Positions 15,053 through 21,298 are shown, counted from the first letter of the stretch. The stretch is 21,298 nucleotides of DNA from an uncultured Acidocella sp. (GCF_946222605.1 NZ_CAMIIE010000052.1:1-21298), one strand, 5' to 3'. Notes: generated by a model from the letters alone, not told the origin. A program made the numbers and translations.

Positions 15053-15460
15053 ATGAATGGCAAAACAGCCGGCCTGGCCGGCGCGCTGGCCGGAATGGCC
15101 GCTCTGGGCAGTGCCGGCGCCGCCGAGGCGGCGAACGCCATGCAGGTGAAATCCTATGCCGATCTGTTGACGCCCGTGCCCAACCCGGTCGCGGCGCTGC
15201 AGGCCAGCAACCAGGAGATGGCGACGCGCAACCAGGCGCCGCCGGCGGGCGTGACGCGCATCGATTGGCACGATCATTACCACCATCACCACCATGCGCA
15301 TTACCCGCCGCCCTGGGTCTATCACCATCACCATCATCACCACGCTTATTATTATCCGCCGCCGCCCCCGCCGCCTGTGTTCTACCACCATCATCACCAC
15401 CATCATCACAGCGGGGTGTTTTTCGGGGCGCCGGGCTTCGGCGTGGTGATCGGCAACTGA
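15053..15460 (+). CDS. Small exported histidine/proline-rich protein 1
   Basis: A 135-residue protein with no family I can name. Residues 1-28 look like a signal peptide, with a Lys then an Ala/Gly/Leu-rich core and an AEA-ANA cleavage zone. Residues 29-52 form the core shared with the neighbouring gene (MQVKSYADLLTPVPNPVAAL). VTRIDWHDHY then leads into three His tracts (five, seven and eight His) separated by Pro/Tyr segments, including seven consecutive prolines. A hydrophobic Gly-rich tail ends the protein. It has 23 His in all. I infer a periplasmic or surface metal-binding or proton-buffering role. AAGGAG precedes the ATG. The proline run should need EF-P for translation. Confidence 0.85.
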   Translation: MNGKTAGLAGALAGMAALGSAGAAEAANAMQVKSYADLLTPVPNPVAALQASNQEMATRNQAPPAGVTRIDWHDHYHHHHHAHYPPPWVYHHHHHHHAYYYPPPPPPPVFYHHHHHHHHSGVFFGAPGFGVVIGN

Positions 15461-15508
15461 CCGCTCCCATCCCGGCGGCCGAGCTTGCGGTTTATTCATG
15501 AAGCCTCG

Positions 15509-15535
15509 CCGCATCGTTCATCTTTCACGATGCGG
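15509..15535. terminator. Hairpin between the two His-rich genes
   Basis: CCGCATCGT at 15509-15517 and ACGATGCGG at 15527-15535 form a perfect 9-bp stem with a 9-nt loop. No U-tract follows, so it is not a standard intrinsic terminator. It may instead stabilise the 3' end of the upstream message or partly attenuate read-through into the second gene. Confidence 0.45.
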
Positions 15536-15545
15536 TGACGCCTTC

Positions 15546-15604
15546 AAATCCACCGCCCGGCTGCCGACGTTACAATCGAGACTTTCTCTTCACAGGAGAT
15601 TCTG
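15546..15604 (+). promoter_or_regulatory. Upstream region of His-rich gene 2 (matches that of gene 1)
   Basis: This region carries the AAATC box (15546) and TTACAAT box (15570) at the same distances from the ATG (59 and 35 bp) as in gene 1, with AGGAG as ribosome-binding site. Conservation of spacing outside the coding region implies that the duplication included the promoter and that both genes respond to the same signal. Confidence 0.45.
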
Positions 15605-15964
15605 ATGGACACGAAAAAAGCCGGCCTGCTCGGCGCCATCGCTGGCGTTACGGCGCTTGGCGCCGGCGGCGCGGCCCAGGCCGCGAATGCGATGCAGGTG
15701 AATTCCTATGCCGATCTGTTGCAGCCGGTGGCCAACCCGGTCGCGGCGCTACGGGAGAGCAACGCGGCGATGGCGCAAAACCGGGAAGCCGTGACGCGCA
15801 TCGATTGGCACGATAACTACCATCACCATCATCACGCGCATTATCACCATCACCGGCCGCCGCCGCCCCCGCCGCCGCGCTATTATCACCATCATCACCA
15901 CCACCACCATCAAGGCGGCGCTGTCCTCCTCGCCCCCGGCGTCGGCGTGGTGATCCACAATTAA
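15605..15964 (+). CDS. Small exported histidine/proline-rich protein 2 (tandem paralogue)
   Basis: A 119-residue paralogue of the preceding protein. It has a signal-peptide-like N terminus with two lysines (residues 5-6) and AQA-ANA at about 24-29, the shared core MQVNSYADLLQPVANPVAAL, and VTRIDWHDNY. His tracts of five, three and eight residues surround seven consecutive prolines, and the protein ends in LLAPGVGVVIHN. It has 19 His in total. Relative to gene 1 it lacks the middle Tyr-rich block and the short linker before VTRIDW. Divergence is spread over both coding and upstream sequence, so the duplication is not recent. A strong terminator follows immediately, so the pair forms a closed unit. 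Function unknown; metal binding is an inference from composition. Confidence 0.85.
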   Translation: MDTKKAGLLGAIAGVTALGAGGAAQAANAMQVNSYADLLQPVANPVAALRESNAAMAQNREAVTRIDWHDNYHHHHHAHYHHHRPPPPPPPRYYHHHHHHHHQGGAVLLAPGVGVVIHN

Positions 15965-15974
15965 GCTGATATGA

Positions 15975-16010
15975 GCAGGGGGCTTTGCGAAAAAGCCCCC
16001 TGCTTTTTTT
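15975..16010 (+). terminator. Strong intrinsic terminator after the His-rich pair
   Basis: GCAGGGGGCTTT (15975-15986) pairs perfectly with AAAGCCCCCTGC (15992-16003) around a GCGAA loop and is followed directly by seven T residues. This is a textbook Rho-independent terminator for the rightward genes. The T-tract abuts the stop codon of the convergent gene at 16010-16741; on that strand no U-tract follows the stem. Confidence 0.9.
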
Positions 16011-16741
16011 CAATCCCCGGCCGCCTTGTCGCGGGCCCGCGCCGCGCCCAGAATGCGCCGGTAGGTGCCATCGAACACCGTATGCGTCGCCGAGACCCAG
16101 CGCGTATCCCGCCCCAGCGTCTCGCGGCTGGCATGAATCCGGCGAGACTGCATCTCCCGCTCCGCCGCCTCTTCCTCACCCATCGGCTCCAGCGCGAAAT
16201 CCGGTTCCGCCGGGACGATGCAGAGCTGCATGAAGGGCTCGCCCGGCCGGAAGACATGCACCAAACCTTTCGGCGGCGCCTTGAACACCACGAAATTGAT
16301 CATCGGCCACCAGGAGGTGCGCAGCAGCGCCGGCACCGCCAGCGGCACATCGTCGGCGGGGCTGAGATAATAGCGCGGATGCGGCTCGGCGCGCACCGCC
16401 ATGCCTTCCGGCACTTTCAAATCCAGCAGCAATTGCAGCGTATAAAACCCTTCGCCGAAGCTGCGGAAGGGCGGCCATTGCAGGCCGGGCGTGGGCGGCG
16501 GCCCGAAATCCCCCTCGAACTGGAAGGCGCCATCCTCATGGCGCACGCGCAGCTCGGTCTCGTAAGGGTAGAAAAGCTCGACACCATATTGCGCGCCTTC
16601 CACGAAGGGCAGGCAATGCCAGCCCTGCTCATGCGCGCCATCCTGGCGCGGCACCTTCTCCCCGCCCCAGCCCGGCACCTCGACGCGCGTGCGCCGCGGC
16701 GCCAAACGCGGCTGGTAATAGCGGTATTTGACGATGTTCAC
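16010..16741 (-). CDS. Uncharacterised cytosolic protein, 243 aa
   Basis: I do not recognise this family with certainty. The protein has no signal peptide or membrane helix. It is rich in Pro, Tyr, Trp and Phe. Visible stretches likely to be conserved are GWHCLPFVEGAQYGVELFYPYE (about residues 40-61), LQWPPFRSFGEGFYTLQ (about 87-103), LLRTSWWPMINFVVFKAPPKG (about 138-158) and MQLCIVPAEPDF (about 170-181), then a charged helical C-terminal third. The CLP...GxEL..P pattern recalls a set of bacterial DUF proteins (possibly DUF6065), but this is recollection only. The start is GTG with GGAGGG about 4 nt upstream, a convincing initiation site. It stands alone, convergent to the His-rich genes and 182 bp upstream of the xylulokinase on the same strand. 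Confidence 0.75.
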   Translation of the reverse strand: MNIVKYRYYQPRLAPRRTRVEVPGWGGEKVPRQDGAHEQGWHCLPFVEGAQYGVELFYPYETELRVRHEDGAFQFEGDFGPPPTPGLQWPPFRSFGEGFYTLQLLLDLKVPEGMAVRAEPHPRYYLSPADDVPLAVPALLRTSWWPMINFVVFKAPPKGLVHVFRPGEPFMQLCIVPAEPDFALEPMGEEEAAEREMQSRRIHASRETLGRDTRWVSATHTVFDGTYRRILGAARARDKAAGD

Positions 16742-16880
16742 GCAACCCTCCGAAAAACCAGGACAAAACCATGGCGCAGCAAACCGCCTGATGATGGCGC
16801 GATTGCGGCCGCCGCGCCGGACCCTGTCATGAAATAACCGTCACCGGCTCTATATCATAAGTTAGAGGGCGATTCAGATG

Positions 16881-16911
16881 TTGGATTGACCCGCAAGGCG
16901 GGTCAATCCAA
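16881..16911. terminator. Perfect 14-bp hairpin upstream of the unassigned gene and after the xylulokinase
   Basis: TTGGATTGACCCGC and GCGGGTCAATCCAA are exact inverted copies with a 3-nt AAG spacer, extended by one further G-C pair. It starts 13 bp beyond the stop codon of the leftward xylulokinase gene and before the promoter region of the next leftward gene, so a transcription-ending or mRNA-stabilising hairpin is the natural reading. No U-tract follows on either strand, so Rho-independent termination is not assured. Confidence 0.6.
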
Positions 16912-16923
16912 CGCCATCGCACT

Positions 16924-18414
16924 CTACCCCTGGGTGAGCGCGTGCAGCCGGTGATTGATCCCGGCCAGCGCCGCCTGCGCCTCCTTATACAGCCCGAAAA
17001 GCTGGTCGTAGAGGCGTCCGGCCTCGTCGTTTGGCATCGTCACGTCCCGCAGCCGCACCGCGCGGGTGATCGCCTCTTGCGGGCTGGCGAACAGCCCGAC
17101 CCCGACCCCGGCCAGCAGCGCCGCCCCGAACGAGGCATCGCCCGCTTCCGTCCGCTCGATCACCAGCCCGGTGACATCGGCGATGATCTGCCGCCAGCAG
17201 GCACTCCGCGCCCCGCCCCCCATCAGCCGGATGGTGGAGAAATCCAGCCCCAGCGCCCTTGCCGCCCCCAGCAGGTCGCGGATGGAAAAGGCGATGCCCT
17301 CATACACCGCCCGGGCGAAATGCGGCTTGCCATGCGCCATCGTCATGCCGATGAAATCCGCCCGCAGCAGCGGGTCCCAATAGGGCGCGCGCTCGCCCTG
17401 CAGATAAGGGTGGAACAGCAGCCCCCCCGCCCCGCGCGGCGCCGCGCTGGCCAGCGCATCCATCGCCGCGAACCCGCCTTCGGCAAACATCAGATCCCGC
17501 ACCCAGCGATGCGCGGAGGCGCAGCTATTGGTCCCCGTGGCGGTGTAATACAGCCCGGGGAGAATATGCGGATAACAGGAAACCGGCGGATGCACCGCCT
17601 TGCCCTGCGTGGCCAGAAACAGCACCCCCGCCGTCGCCAGCTTCACCCCGCCAATGCCGGGCGCATTGCCGCCGACGCCGAAGAATTCCACCGTGGTATC
17701 GTTGGACCCGCAAATCACCGGGGTGCCGGGCTTCAGCCCCGTGCGGGCCGCCGCCGCCTCGGTCACACACCCCACCACCTGCTCCGCCGGGACAATCGGC
17801 GGCAGAATGCCCATATCCAGCCCGATCAGCCCGGCCAAAGCCGGAGACCAGCTCCTGGTCTCATCATCCGCCAGCAGCGCGCCCACCGCGTCCGAATAAT
17901 CCGTCTCCCAGCCGCCAGTCAGGCAATGGCGCAGAAAATCCTTGGCCAGATAAAGCCGCCTGGCCTGGCGCATCACCTCCGGCTCATGCTCGAACAACCA
18001 GGCCAGCATCGCCAGCGTCCAGGTCGGGTTCACCCGGTTCAGCGACGTGGCGATGATCCGCGCCCCGGCTTTTTCGTGCAAGGCGGCGGCCTGGGCTGCG
18101 GCGCGCTGGTCGCTCCACATGATCGCCGGGCGCAGCACCGCGCCGGCCGCATCGGTGAGCACCGGAATATGGGCGCCGGCGGAGATGCCGATCCCGGCGA
18201 TCTCACCCGGCTCGATCCCCGCCACCACCTGGCGCACCGCCTGGGACATGGCCGCCACCCATTCCCCCGGATCCTGCTCCGCCCAGCCGAAATGCCGGAT
18301 CTGCGTGGTGACCGGCGCCGCCGCCTCGGCGACGATGAAGCCATCCGGCCTGATCAGGCTCGCCTTCAGGCTGCCCGCCCCCAGATCGATGCCCAGCAAA
18401 TATGAATCCGGCAT
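16924..18414 (-). CDS. xylB: FGGY-family carbohydrate kinase, xylulokinase-like
   Basis: A 496-residue sugar kinase of the hexokinase/actin fold. FGGY marks include LLGIDLGAGSLKASLI at the N terminus (phosphate 1 loop), WAEQDPGEW, IGISAGAH, LRPAIMWSDQRA, the catalytic Asp region VICGSNDTTVEFFGVG, and the C-terminal IRLMGGGARSACWRQIIADVTG with EAGDASFGAALLAG (adenosine and phosphate loops). The WSDQRA and YLQGERAPYWDP stretches favour xylulokinase over glycerol or gluconate kinase, though another ketose cannot be excluded. The ATG at 18414 has CAGGAG 8 nt upstream; a longer frame to 18864 is antisense to the oxygenase. No xylose isomerase or transporter lies within the window. It is divergent from the oxygenase gene across 48 bp. 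Confidence 0.88.
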   Translation of the reverse strand: MPDSYLLGIDLGAGSLKASLIRPDGFIVAEAAAPVTTQIRHFGWAEQDPGEWVAAMSQAVRQVVAGIEPGEIAGIGISAGAHIPVLTDAAGAVLRPAIMWSDQRAAAQAAALHEKAGARIIATSLNRVNPTWTLAMLAWLFEHEPEVMRQARRLYLAKDFLRHCLTGGWETDYSDAVGALLADDETRSWSPALAGLIGLDMGILPPIVPAEQVVGCVTEAAAARTGLKPGTPVICGSNDTTVEFFGVGGNAPGIGGVKLATAGVLFLATQGKAVHPPVSCYPHILPGLYYTATGTNSCASAHRWVRDLMFAEGGFAAMDALASAAPRGAGGLLFHPYLQGERAPYWDPLLRADFIGMTMAHGKPHFARAVYEGIAFSIRDLLGAARALGLDFSTIRLMGGGARSACWRQIIADVTGLVIERTEAGDASFGAALLAGVGVGLFASPQEAITRAVRLRDVTMPNDEAGRLYDQLFGLYKEAQAALAGINHRLHALTQG

Positions 18415-18462
18415 GGCGATGGCTCCTGGAAACAAAACGCTCCCGGGTCTAGCATCGCCCCC

Positions 18463-19461
18463 ATGCCCAAGACCATAGAGCTTGCCCCCGGCCTGGCCCC
18501 CGCCCATCTGGATGCGATCCCGGTGATCGACATCGCCCCGCTGCTGCGCGGGGATTTCTCCCCGGCCGCGCAAATCGGCCGGGCCTGCCGCGAGATCGGG
18601 TTTTTCTACATCAAAAACCACGGCATCGCGCAGGCCGAGATCGACGAAGTCTACGCCCAGGCCAAGCGGTTTTTCGCGCTGCCGCTGGCGGAGAAGGAAA
18701 AATCCGCGATCGAGACATCCGCCTGCCATCGCGGCTGGTTTCGCCTCGGCGGCGAAAATCTCGACCCCGCCAAACAGGTGCAAGGCGATTTCAAGGAAGG
18801 CTTCAAAATCGGCCGCGACCTGCCCCCGGACCATGAGCGGGTGAAGGCCGGGCTGCCGCTGCACGGGCCGGATGTCTGGCCGGACCTGCCGGGTTGGCGG
18901 AGCGTGATGCAGGGCTATTACGACAAGATGGTCGATCTCGGCGCGTTATTGCTCAGCGCCTTCGCCGTCTCGCTCGGGCTGGAGAAGGATTATTTCGCGC
19001 CCTGGCTCGGCATCACCATGACCACGCTGGGCCCGCTGCATTACCCGCCGCAGAAGGGCCGCATCACCGAGGCGCAATTAGGCGCCGGCGCGCACACGGA
19101 TTTCGGCTGCCTCACGCTGCTGCACCAGGATGATGCCGGCGGGCTGCAGGTGCAGGGGCTGGACGGCACCTGGCTCGACGCCCCGCCCATCCACGGCACC
19201 TACGTGGTGAATATCGGCGACATGATGGAGCGCTGGACCAACGGCGTCTTCCGCTCCACCCCGCACCGGGTCATCAACATCTCCGGCCAGGAGCGCTACT
19301 CCCTGCCCTTCTTCTTCGACCCGGATTTCTACGCGCCTGTGGAATGCCTGCCGACCTGCCTGAAGCCGGGCGAGACGCCGAAATATCCCCCGACCACGGC
19401 GGGGCAGCATTTGCTGGATATGATCAATGCGAGTTTTAAATATCACCAGGAGAAGGGCTGA
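18463..19461 (+). CDS. Isopenicillin N synthase-like Fe(II)/2-oxoglutarate oxygenase
   Basis: A 332-residue non-haem iron oxygenase. The N-terminal DIOX_N region (IPVIDIAPLLRGD, CREIGFFYIKNHGI, about 19-55) precedes the double-stranded beta-helix. The iron triad is H211-T-D213 (in GAGAHTDFGCLTLL) and H268 (in STPHRV). The 2-oxoglutarate or substrate carboxylate clamp is R278-Y-S280. YVVNIGDMMERWTNG is highly typical of the group. Bacterial members are mostly of unknown substrate; ethylene-forming enzyme and gibberellin or flavonoid oxidases are distant relatives. The annotation should not be read as antibiotic synthesis. No Shine-Dalgarno is evident before the ATG; a TAGCAT sequence 7 nt upstream would allow a leaderless message. 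Confidence 0.9.
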   Translation: MPKTIELAPGLAPAHLDAIPVIDIAPLLRGDFSPAAQIGRACREIGFFYIKNHGIAQAEIDEVYAQAKRFFALPLAEKEKSAIETSACHRGWFRLGGENLDPAKQVQGDFKEGFKIGRDLPPDHERVKAGLPLHGPDVWPDLPGWRSVMQGYYDKMVDLGALLLSAFAVSLGLEKDYFAPWLGITMTTLGPLHYPPQKGRITEAQLGAGAHTDFGCLTLLHQDDAGGLQVQGLDGTWLDAPPIHGTYVVNIGDMMERWTNGVFRSTPHRVINISGQERYSLPFFFDPDFYAPVECLPTCLKPGETPKYPPTTAGQHLLDMINASFKYHQEKG

Positions 19462-19724
19462 AATTTCCCGAAGGCGAAGGCGACAAGGCTTCCAACCCGC
19501 ACGGCGGCAATTGCCGGCCGGCAAAAGCTGCTGGTTTGCAGAGGAAGAACAGCTTTGACTTTCTGAGCGCGCGAAAAGCCAAAGCGTTGTTCAGCCGGTT
19601 TTTAAACTGGATGCGGCACAGACCGCGCCCCCGCAGAAAATGGCATCGTGCGTCAAGAAGGATATTTGCCTGCCCGCTATTCGGTGCCATGCTGCCATGG
19701 CGACCATTTCAAGGGTGAGGGACG

Positions 19725-20270
19725 ATGAGTACCATCCAGCTTCGCGGCGCAAATTTGGGCGATGCCGCCGCGATCGCCGCTGTGCATGTCGCGGCGTGGC
19801 GTGAGACATATGTAGGCCTGCTTCCCGCGGAGATGTTGGCGGATCTGTCCGTTGCAGCGAGAACCGGAATGTGGCGTGAAATCCTTACTGCCCCGGCGGC
19901 GGCCGGGGCAACCAGCGTTTATGTCGCGGACGTGGATGGGCAAATCGTCGGTTTTGGCGCCTGTGGGGCGCAGCGTGACAAGGGGCTTGCACAGTTAGGT
20001 TTTGGTGCCGAGATCGGCGCAATCTATCTATTGCGGTCGCATCAGCGTTTAGGGCTGGGGCGCGCGCTCATGACACAAATGGCGCAGGCTCTGAGGACGC
20101 GGGATTTTCAGGGGGTGGCGCTATGGGTGTTGCGCGAAAACACAACAGCCCGTGGCTTTTATGAACATCTTGGTGGCACGTTAGCCGGTGAGAAAACGGA
20201 TGCAAGACAAAACACCACATTTAACGAGCTGGCGTTTGGCTGGCGTGATCTGACGCTTTTGTGCCATTGA
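19725..20270 (+). CDS. GNAT-family N-acetyltransferase
   Basis: A 181-residue acetyltransferase of unknown substrate. The N terminus IQLRGANLGDAAAIAAVHVAAWRETYVGLLPAEML is characteristic of a common GNAT subgroup. YVADVDGQIVGFGACG forms beta-2 to beta-4, IGAIYLLRSHQRLGLGRALM (about 96-115) is the acetyl-CoA loop, and LWVLRENTTARGFYEHLGG is the alpha-4/beta-6 region. GAGGGA lies just upstream of the ATG. It opens the rightmost plus-strand group, and its codon use is somewhat less GC-biased than that of upstream genes. A 263-bp gap containing a doubtful short basic frame (19536-19718) separates it from the oxygenase. Confidence 0.88.
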   Translation: MSTIQLRGANLGDAAAIAAVHVAAWRETYVGLLPAEMLADLSVAARTGMWREILTAPAAAGATSVYVADVDGQIVGFGACGAQRDKGLAQLGFGAEIGAIYLLRSHQRLGLGRALMTQMAQALRTRDFQGVALWVLRENTTARGFYEHLGGTLAGEKTDARQNTTFNELAFGWRDLTLLCH

Positions 20271-20481
20271 GGCGTGCCAAGGCACTCTTTCAAACGCCCG
20301 GATACGGGGGCACCGCCGTTTCGCTTATTAGAGCCGTGGAGCTGGGAGAGCGCAAAAGGGGGAAAGCGGAATGGCGGCTTTGGAGGCGGGATGCAGAAAA
20401 ACCACGCACAAATAACCGCGGGTGGTAACAGGATCATTATGAGCTCAACTGCAAATCTTTGAGTGTTGAGAGGAGGCTTTA
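20271..20481. other. 211-bp spacer at the edge of the AT-rich segment
   Basis: No recognisable gene. A short GTGCCAAGGCAC palindrome followed by TCTTT starts three bases after the GNAT stop and could be a weak terminator. Composition shifts from GC-rich to AT-rich near 20400-20460. A 62-residue frame at 20274-20462 has Gly-rich low-complexity sequence and no supporting start site. Confidence 0.4.
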
Positions 20482-20817
20482 GTGACTGAATGGCTTTTCA
20501 GATTAAGTGATGTCACGATGCAACTTCCAGAGAATGAAGAGTTCAGGTTTCAGTACGCCTTACGACACGGATCAATGAAGTTGGGGCTGTATGCTCCTCG
20601 GGGCACCGACCCGCAGGGACCTCATAAGCAAGATGAGTTATATATTATATTGACTGGAACTGGGTCATTTTCAAAAAATGGCGAAGAAAGGGTTTTTCAT
20701 CCACAAGATGCTATCTTCGTGGAGGCAGGTGCTGAGCACAAATTTTTCGACTTTTCCGACGATTTTTCCGCCTGGGTCATTTTTTGGGGACCGTCCGGTG
20801 GTGAAGGGGCAATGTAG
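20482..20817 (+). CDS. Small cupin-domain protein
   Basis: A 111-residue single-domain cupin. Motif 1 is G46-P-H48-K-Q50-D-E52-LYIILTGTG, where the usual second histidine is replaced by Gln50. Motif 2 is P74-Q-D-A-I-F-V-E-A-G-A-E-H86. The likely metal ligands are therefore H48, E52 and H86, enough to bind one divalent metal in many cupins. Small cupins of this kind act as sensors, isomerases or dioxygenase-like enzymes; none can be chosen here. The start GTG is preceded by AGGAGG with 5-nt spacing, a strong site. Base composition is markedly more AT-rich than the genes at 1-19.5 kb. The HAD gene follows after 104 bp. Confidence 0.87.
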   Translation: MTEWLFRLSDVTMQLPENEEFRFQYALRHGSMKLGLYAPRGTDPQGPHKQDELYIILTGTGSFSKNGEERVFHPQDAIFVEAGAEHKFFDFSDDFSAWVIFWGPSGGEGAM

Positions 20818-20921
20818 GCCGTTAATCGCCGCTTTGGATCGGTTGTCGACGGAAAGTATCCGTAGCACCATGTATGGGCGAAACTTAGAATCCGGTGCCA
20901 AGCATACAGTGAGGGTTCAAC

Positions 20922-21298
20922 GTGGCGATTAAGGTGATCATGGTCGACGTCGATGGCGTTATTATCACCCACCCTGACAAGTCTGGGTGGAGCACGAATT
21001 TAGAACGAGATCTTGGCGTATCCTACTCACAGCTTCAGTTCGCATTTTTTGATCCGCACTGGGAAGACATTATCCATGGTCGTGCAGGCTTGAGAGAGAG
21101 GTTGGAGCCTACTCTCAGAAATATTAAACCAGAGCTTTCTTATGACAAGTTGGTTGATTATTGGTTTTATAATGATTCGCACCAGAACGAGCGGCTCATT
21201 TCAGAGCTCGGTGCGCTGCGTGCTTCAGGAATAGAGGTACACCTCGCCACCGTACAGGAACATGAACGTGCAAATTATCTATGGAATAATCTGAATTT
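20922..21298 (+). CDS. HAD-superfamily hydrolase, 3' end outside the window
   Basis: The first 125 residues of a haloacid dehalogenase-type hydrolase. Motif I is D9-V-D11-G-V in IKVIMVDVDGVII: D9 is the expected nucleophile and D11 the acid/base, which favours phosphatase activity. A cap-like helical segment follows (about 25-95). HLATVQEHERANYLW at about residues 107-121 carries the motif II Thr. The GTG start has GAGGG 6 nt upstream; the in-frame ATG six codons later would leave almost no residues before motif I. Substrate unknown. Codon use is AT-rich, like the cupin gene, and the two lie in the same orientation. The gene runs off the right edge. Confidence 0.85.
   Translation, partial: MAIKVIMVDVDGVIITHPDKSGWSTNLERDLGVSYSQLQFAFFDPHWEDIIHGRAGLRERLEPTLRNIKPELSYDKLVDYWFYNDSHQNERLISELGALRASGIEVHLATVQEHERANYLWNNLN

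Noticed and set aside
15053..15964. CAC/CAT repeat tracts as a CRISPR-like or microsatellite locus
   Set aside because: The repeats are in-frame His codons inside two clear genes with ribosome-binding sites; there is no repeat-spacer pattern.
16942..18405. 487-residue plus-strand frame inside the xylulokinase gene
   Set aside because: It is an antisense shadow: Arg/Pro/Gln-rich, no domain, while the minus strand encodes a full FGGY kinase.
18463..19461. Reading the IPNS-like gene as part of a beta-lactam biosynthetic cluster
   Set aside because: No ACV synthetase or acyltransferase is nearby, and the IPNS-like fold is shared by many unrelated oxygenases.

Overview
The window is GC-rich DNA from a Gram-negative bacterium, most likely an alphaproteobacterium of the acetic-acid/acidophile type (Acetobacteraceae). 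That placement is inferred from base composition, codon use, and a mix of elongasome, bactofilin, Nfu, PfkB and TauE/SafE genes; no rRNA marker is present. About 20 kb looks like ordinary chromosome with densely packed short operons. From about 20.45 kb the DNA becomes clearly more AT-rich, with different codon use (TTA, ATA, AAT), which suggests a recently acquired or strain-variable segment. I found no tRNA, rRNA, CRISPR array, integrase or intact transposase.

Layout. (1) 1-1725: the start of an exported protein (-), a TMP-synthase/TenI-like gene (-), and the PLP-homeostasis gene yggS (+). The last two are divergent and their start codons overlap in one CCATGG. (2) 1919-7171 (+): the cell-elongation operon mreC-mreD-mrdA(PBP2)-mrdB(RodA)-murI, with no mreB next to it. 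(3) 7158-9373 (-): PfkB/adenosine-kinase-like, TauE/SafE permease and GNAT genes, coupled by short overlaps. (4) 9521-10159 (+): a bactofilin with two plausible starts. (5) 10228-13997 (-): nfuA-like Fe-S carrier, RutE-type nitroreductase, tsaB, rimI and ppx/gppA, tightly spaced. (6) 14145-14927 (+): DODA-type extradiol dioxygenase, divergent from nfuA across a long imperfect hairpin. (7) 15053-15964 (+): two tandem paralogous genes for small exported proteins rich in histidine, tyrosine and proline, ended by a strong terminator. (8) 16010-16741 (-): a protein I cannot assign. (9) 16924-18414 (-): xylulokinase-like FGGY kinase, divergent from an isopenicillin-N-synthase-like Fe(II)/2-oxoglutarate oxygenase (18463-19461, +). 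(10) 19725-21298 (+): GNAT, a small cupin, and a HAD-type hydrolase cut off by the window end.

How the genes fit together. Region 2 places peptidoglycan precursor supply (D-glutamate, MurI) with lateral-wall synthesis (PBP2/RodA) and its scaffold (MreC/D); the nearby bactofilin is another cell-shape factor. Region 5 groups Fe-S assembly, t6A tRNA modification (TsaB) and ribosomal or TsaB-linked acetylation (RimI), with a polyphosphate/(p)ppGpp phosphatase downstream. The most unusual element is the His-rich pair in region 7. Each gene has its own Shine-Dalgarno site and matching upstream boxes, and both proteins share a conserved non-repetitive core followed by His tracts split by a run of seven prolines. 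This looks like an exported metal-binding or pH-buffering module, but its function is unknown.
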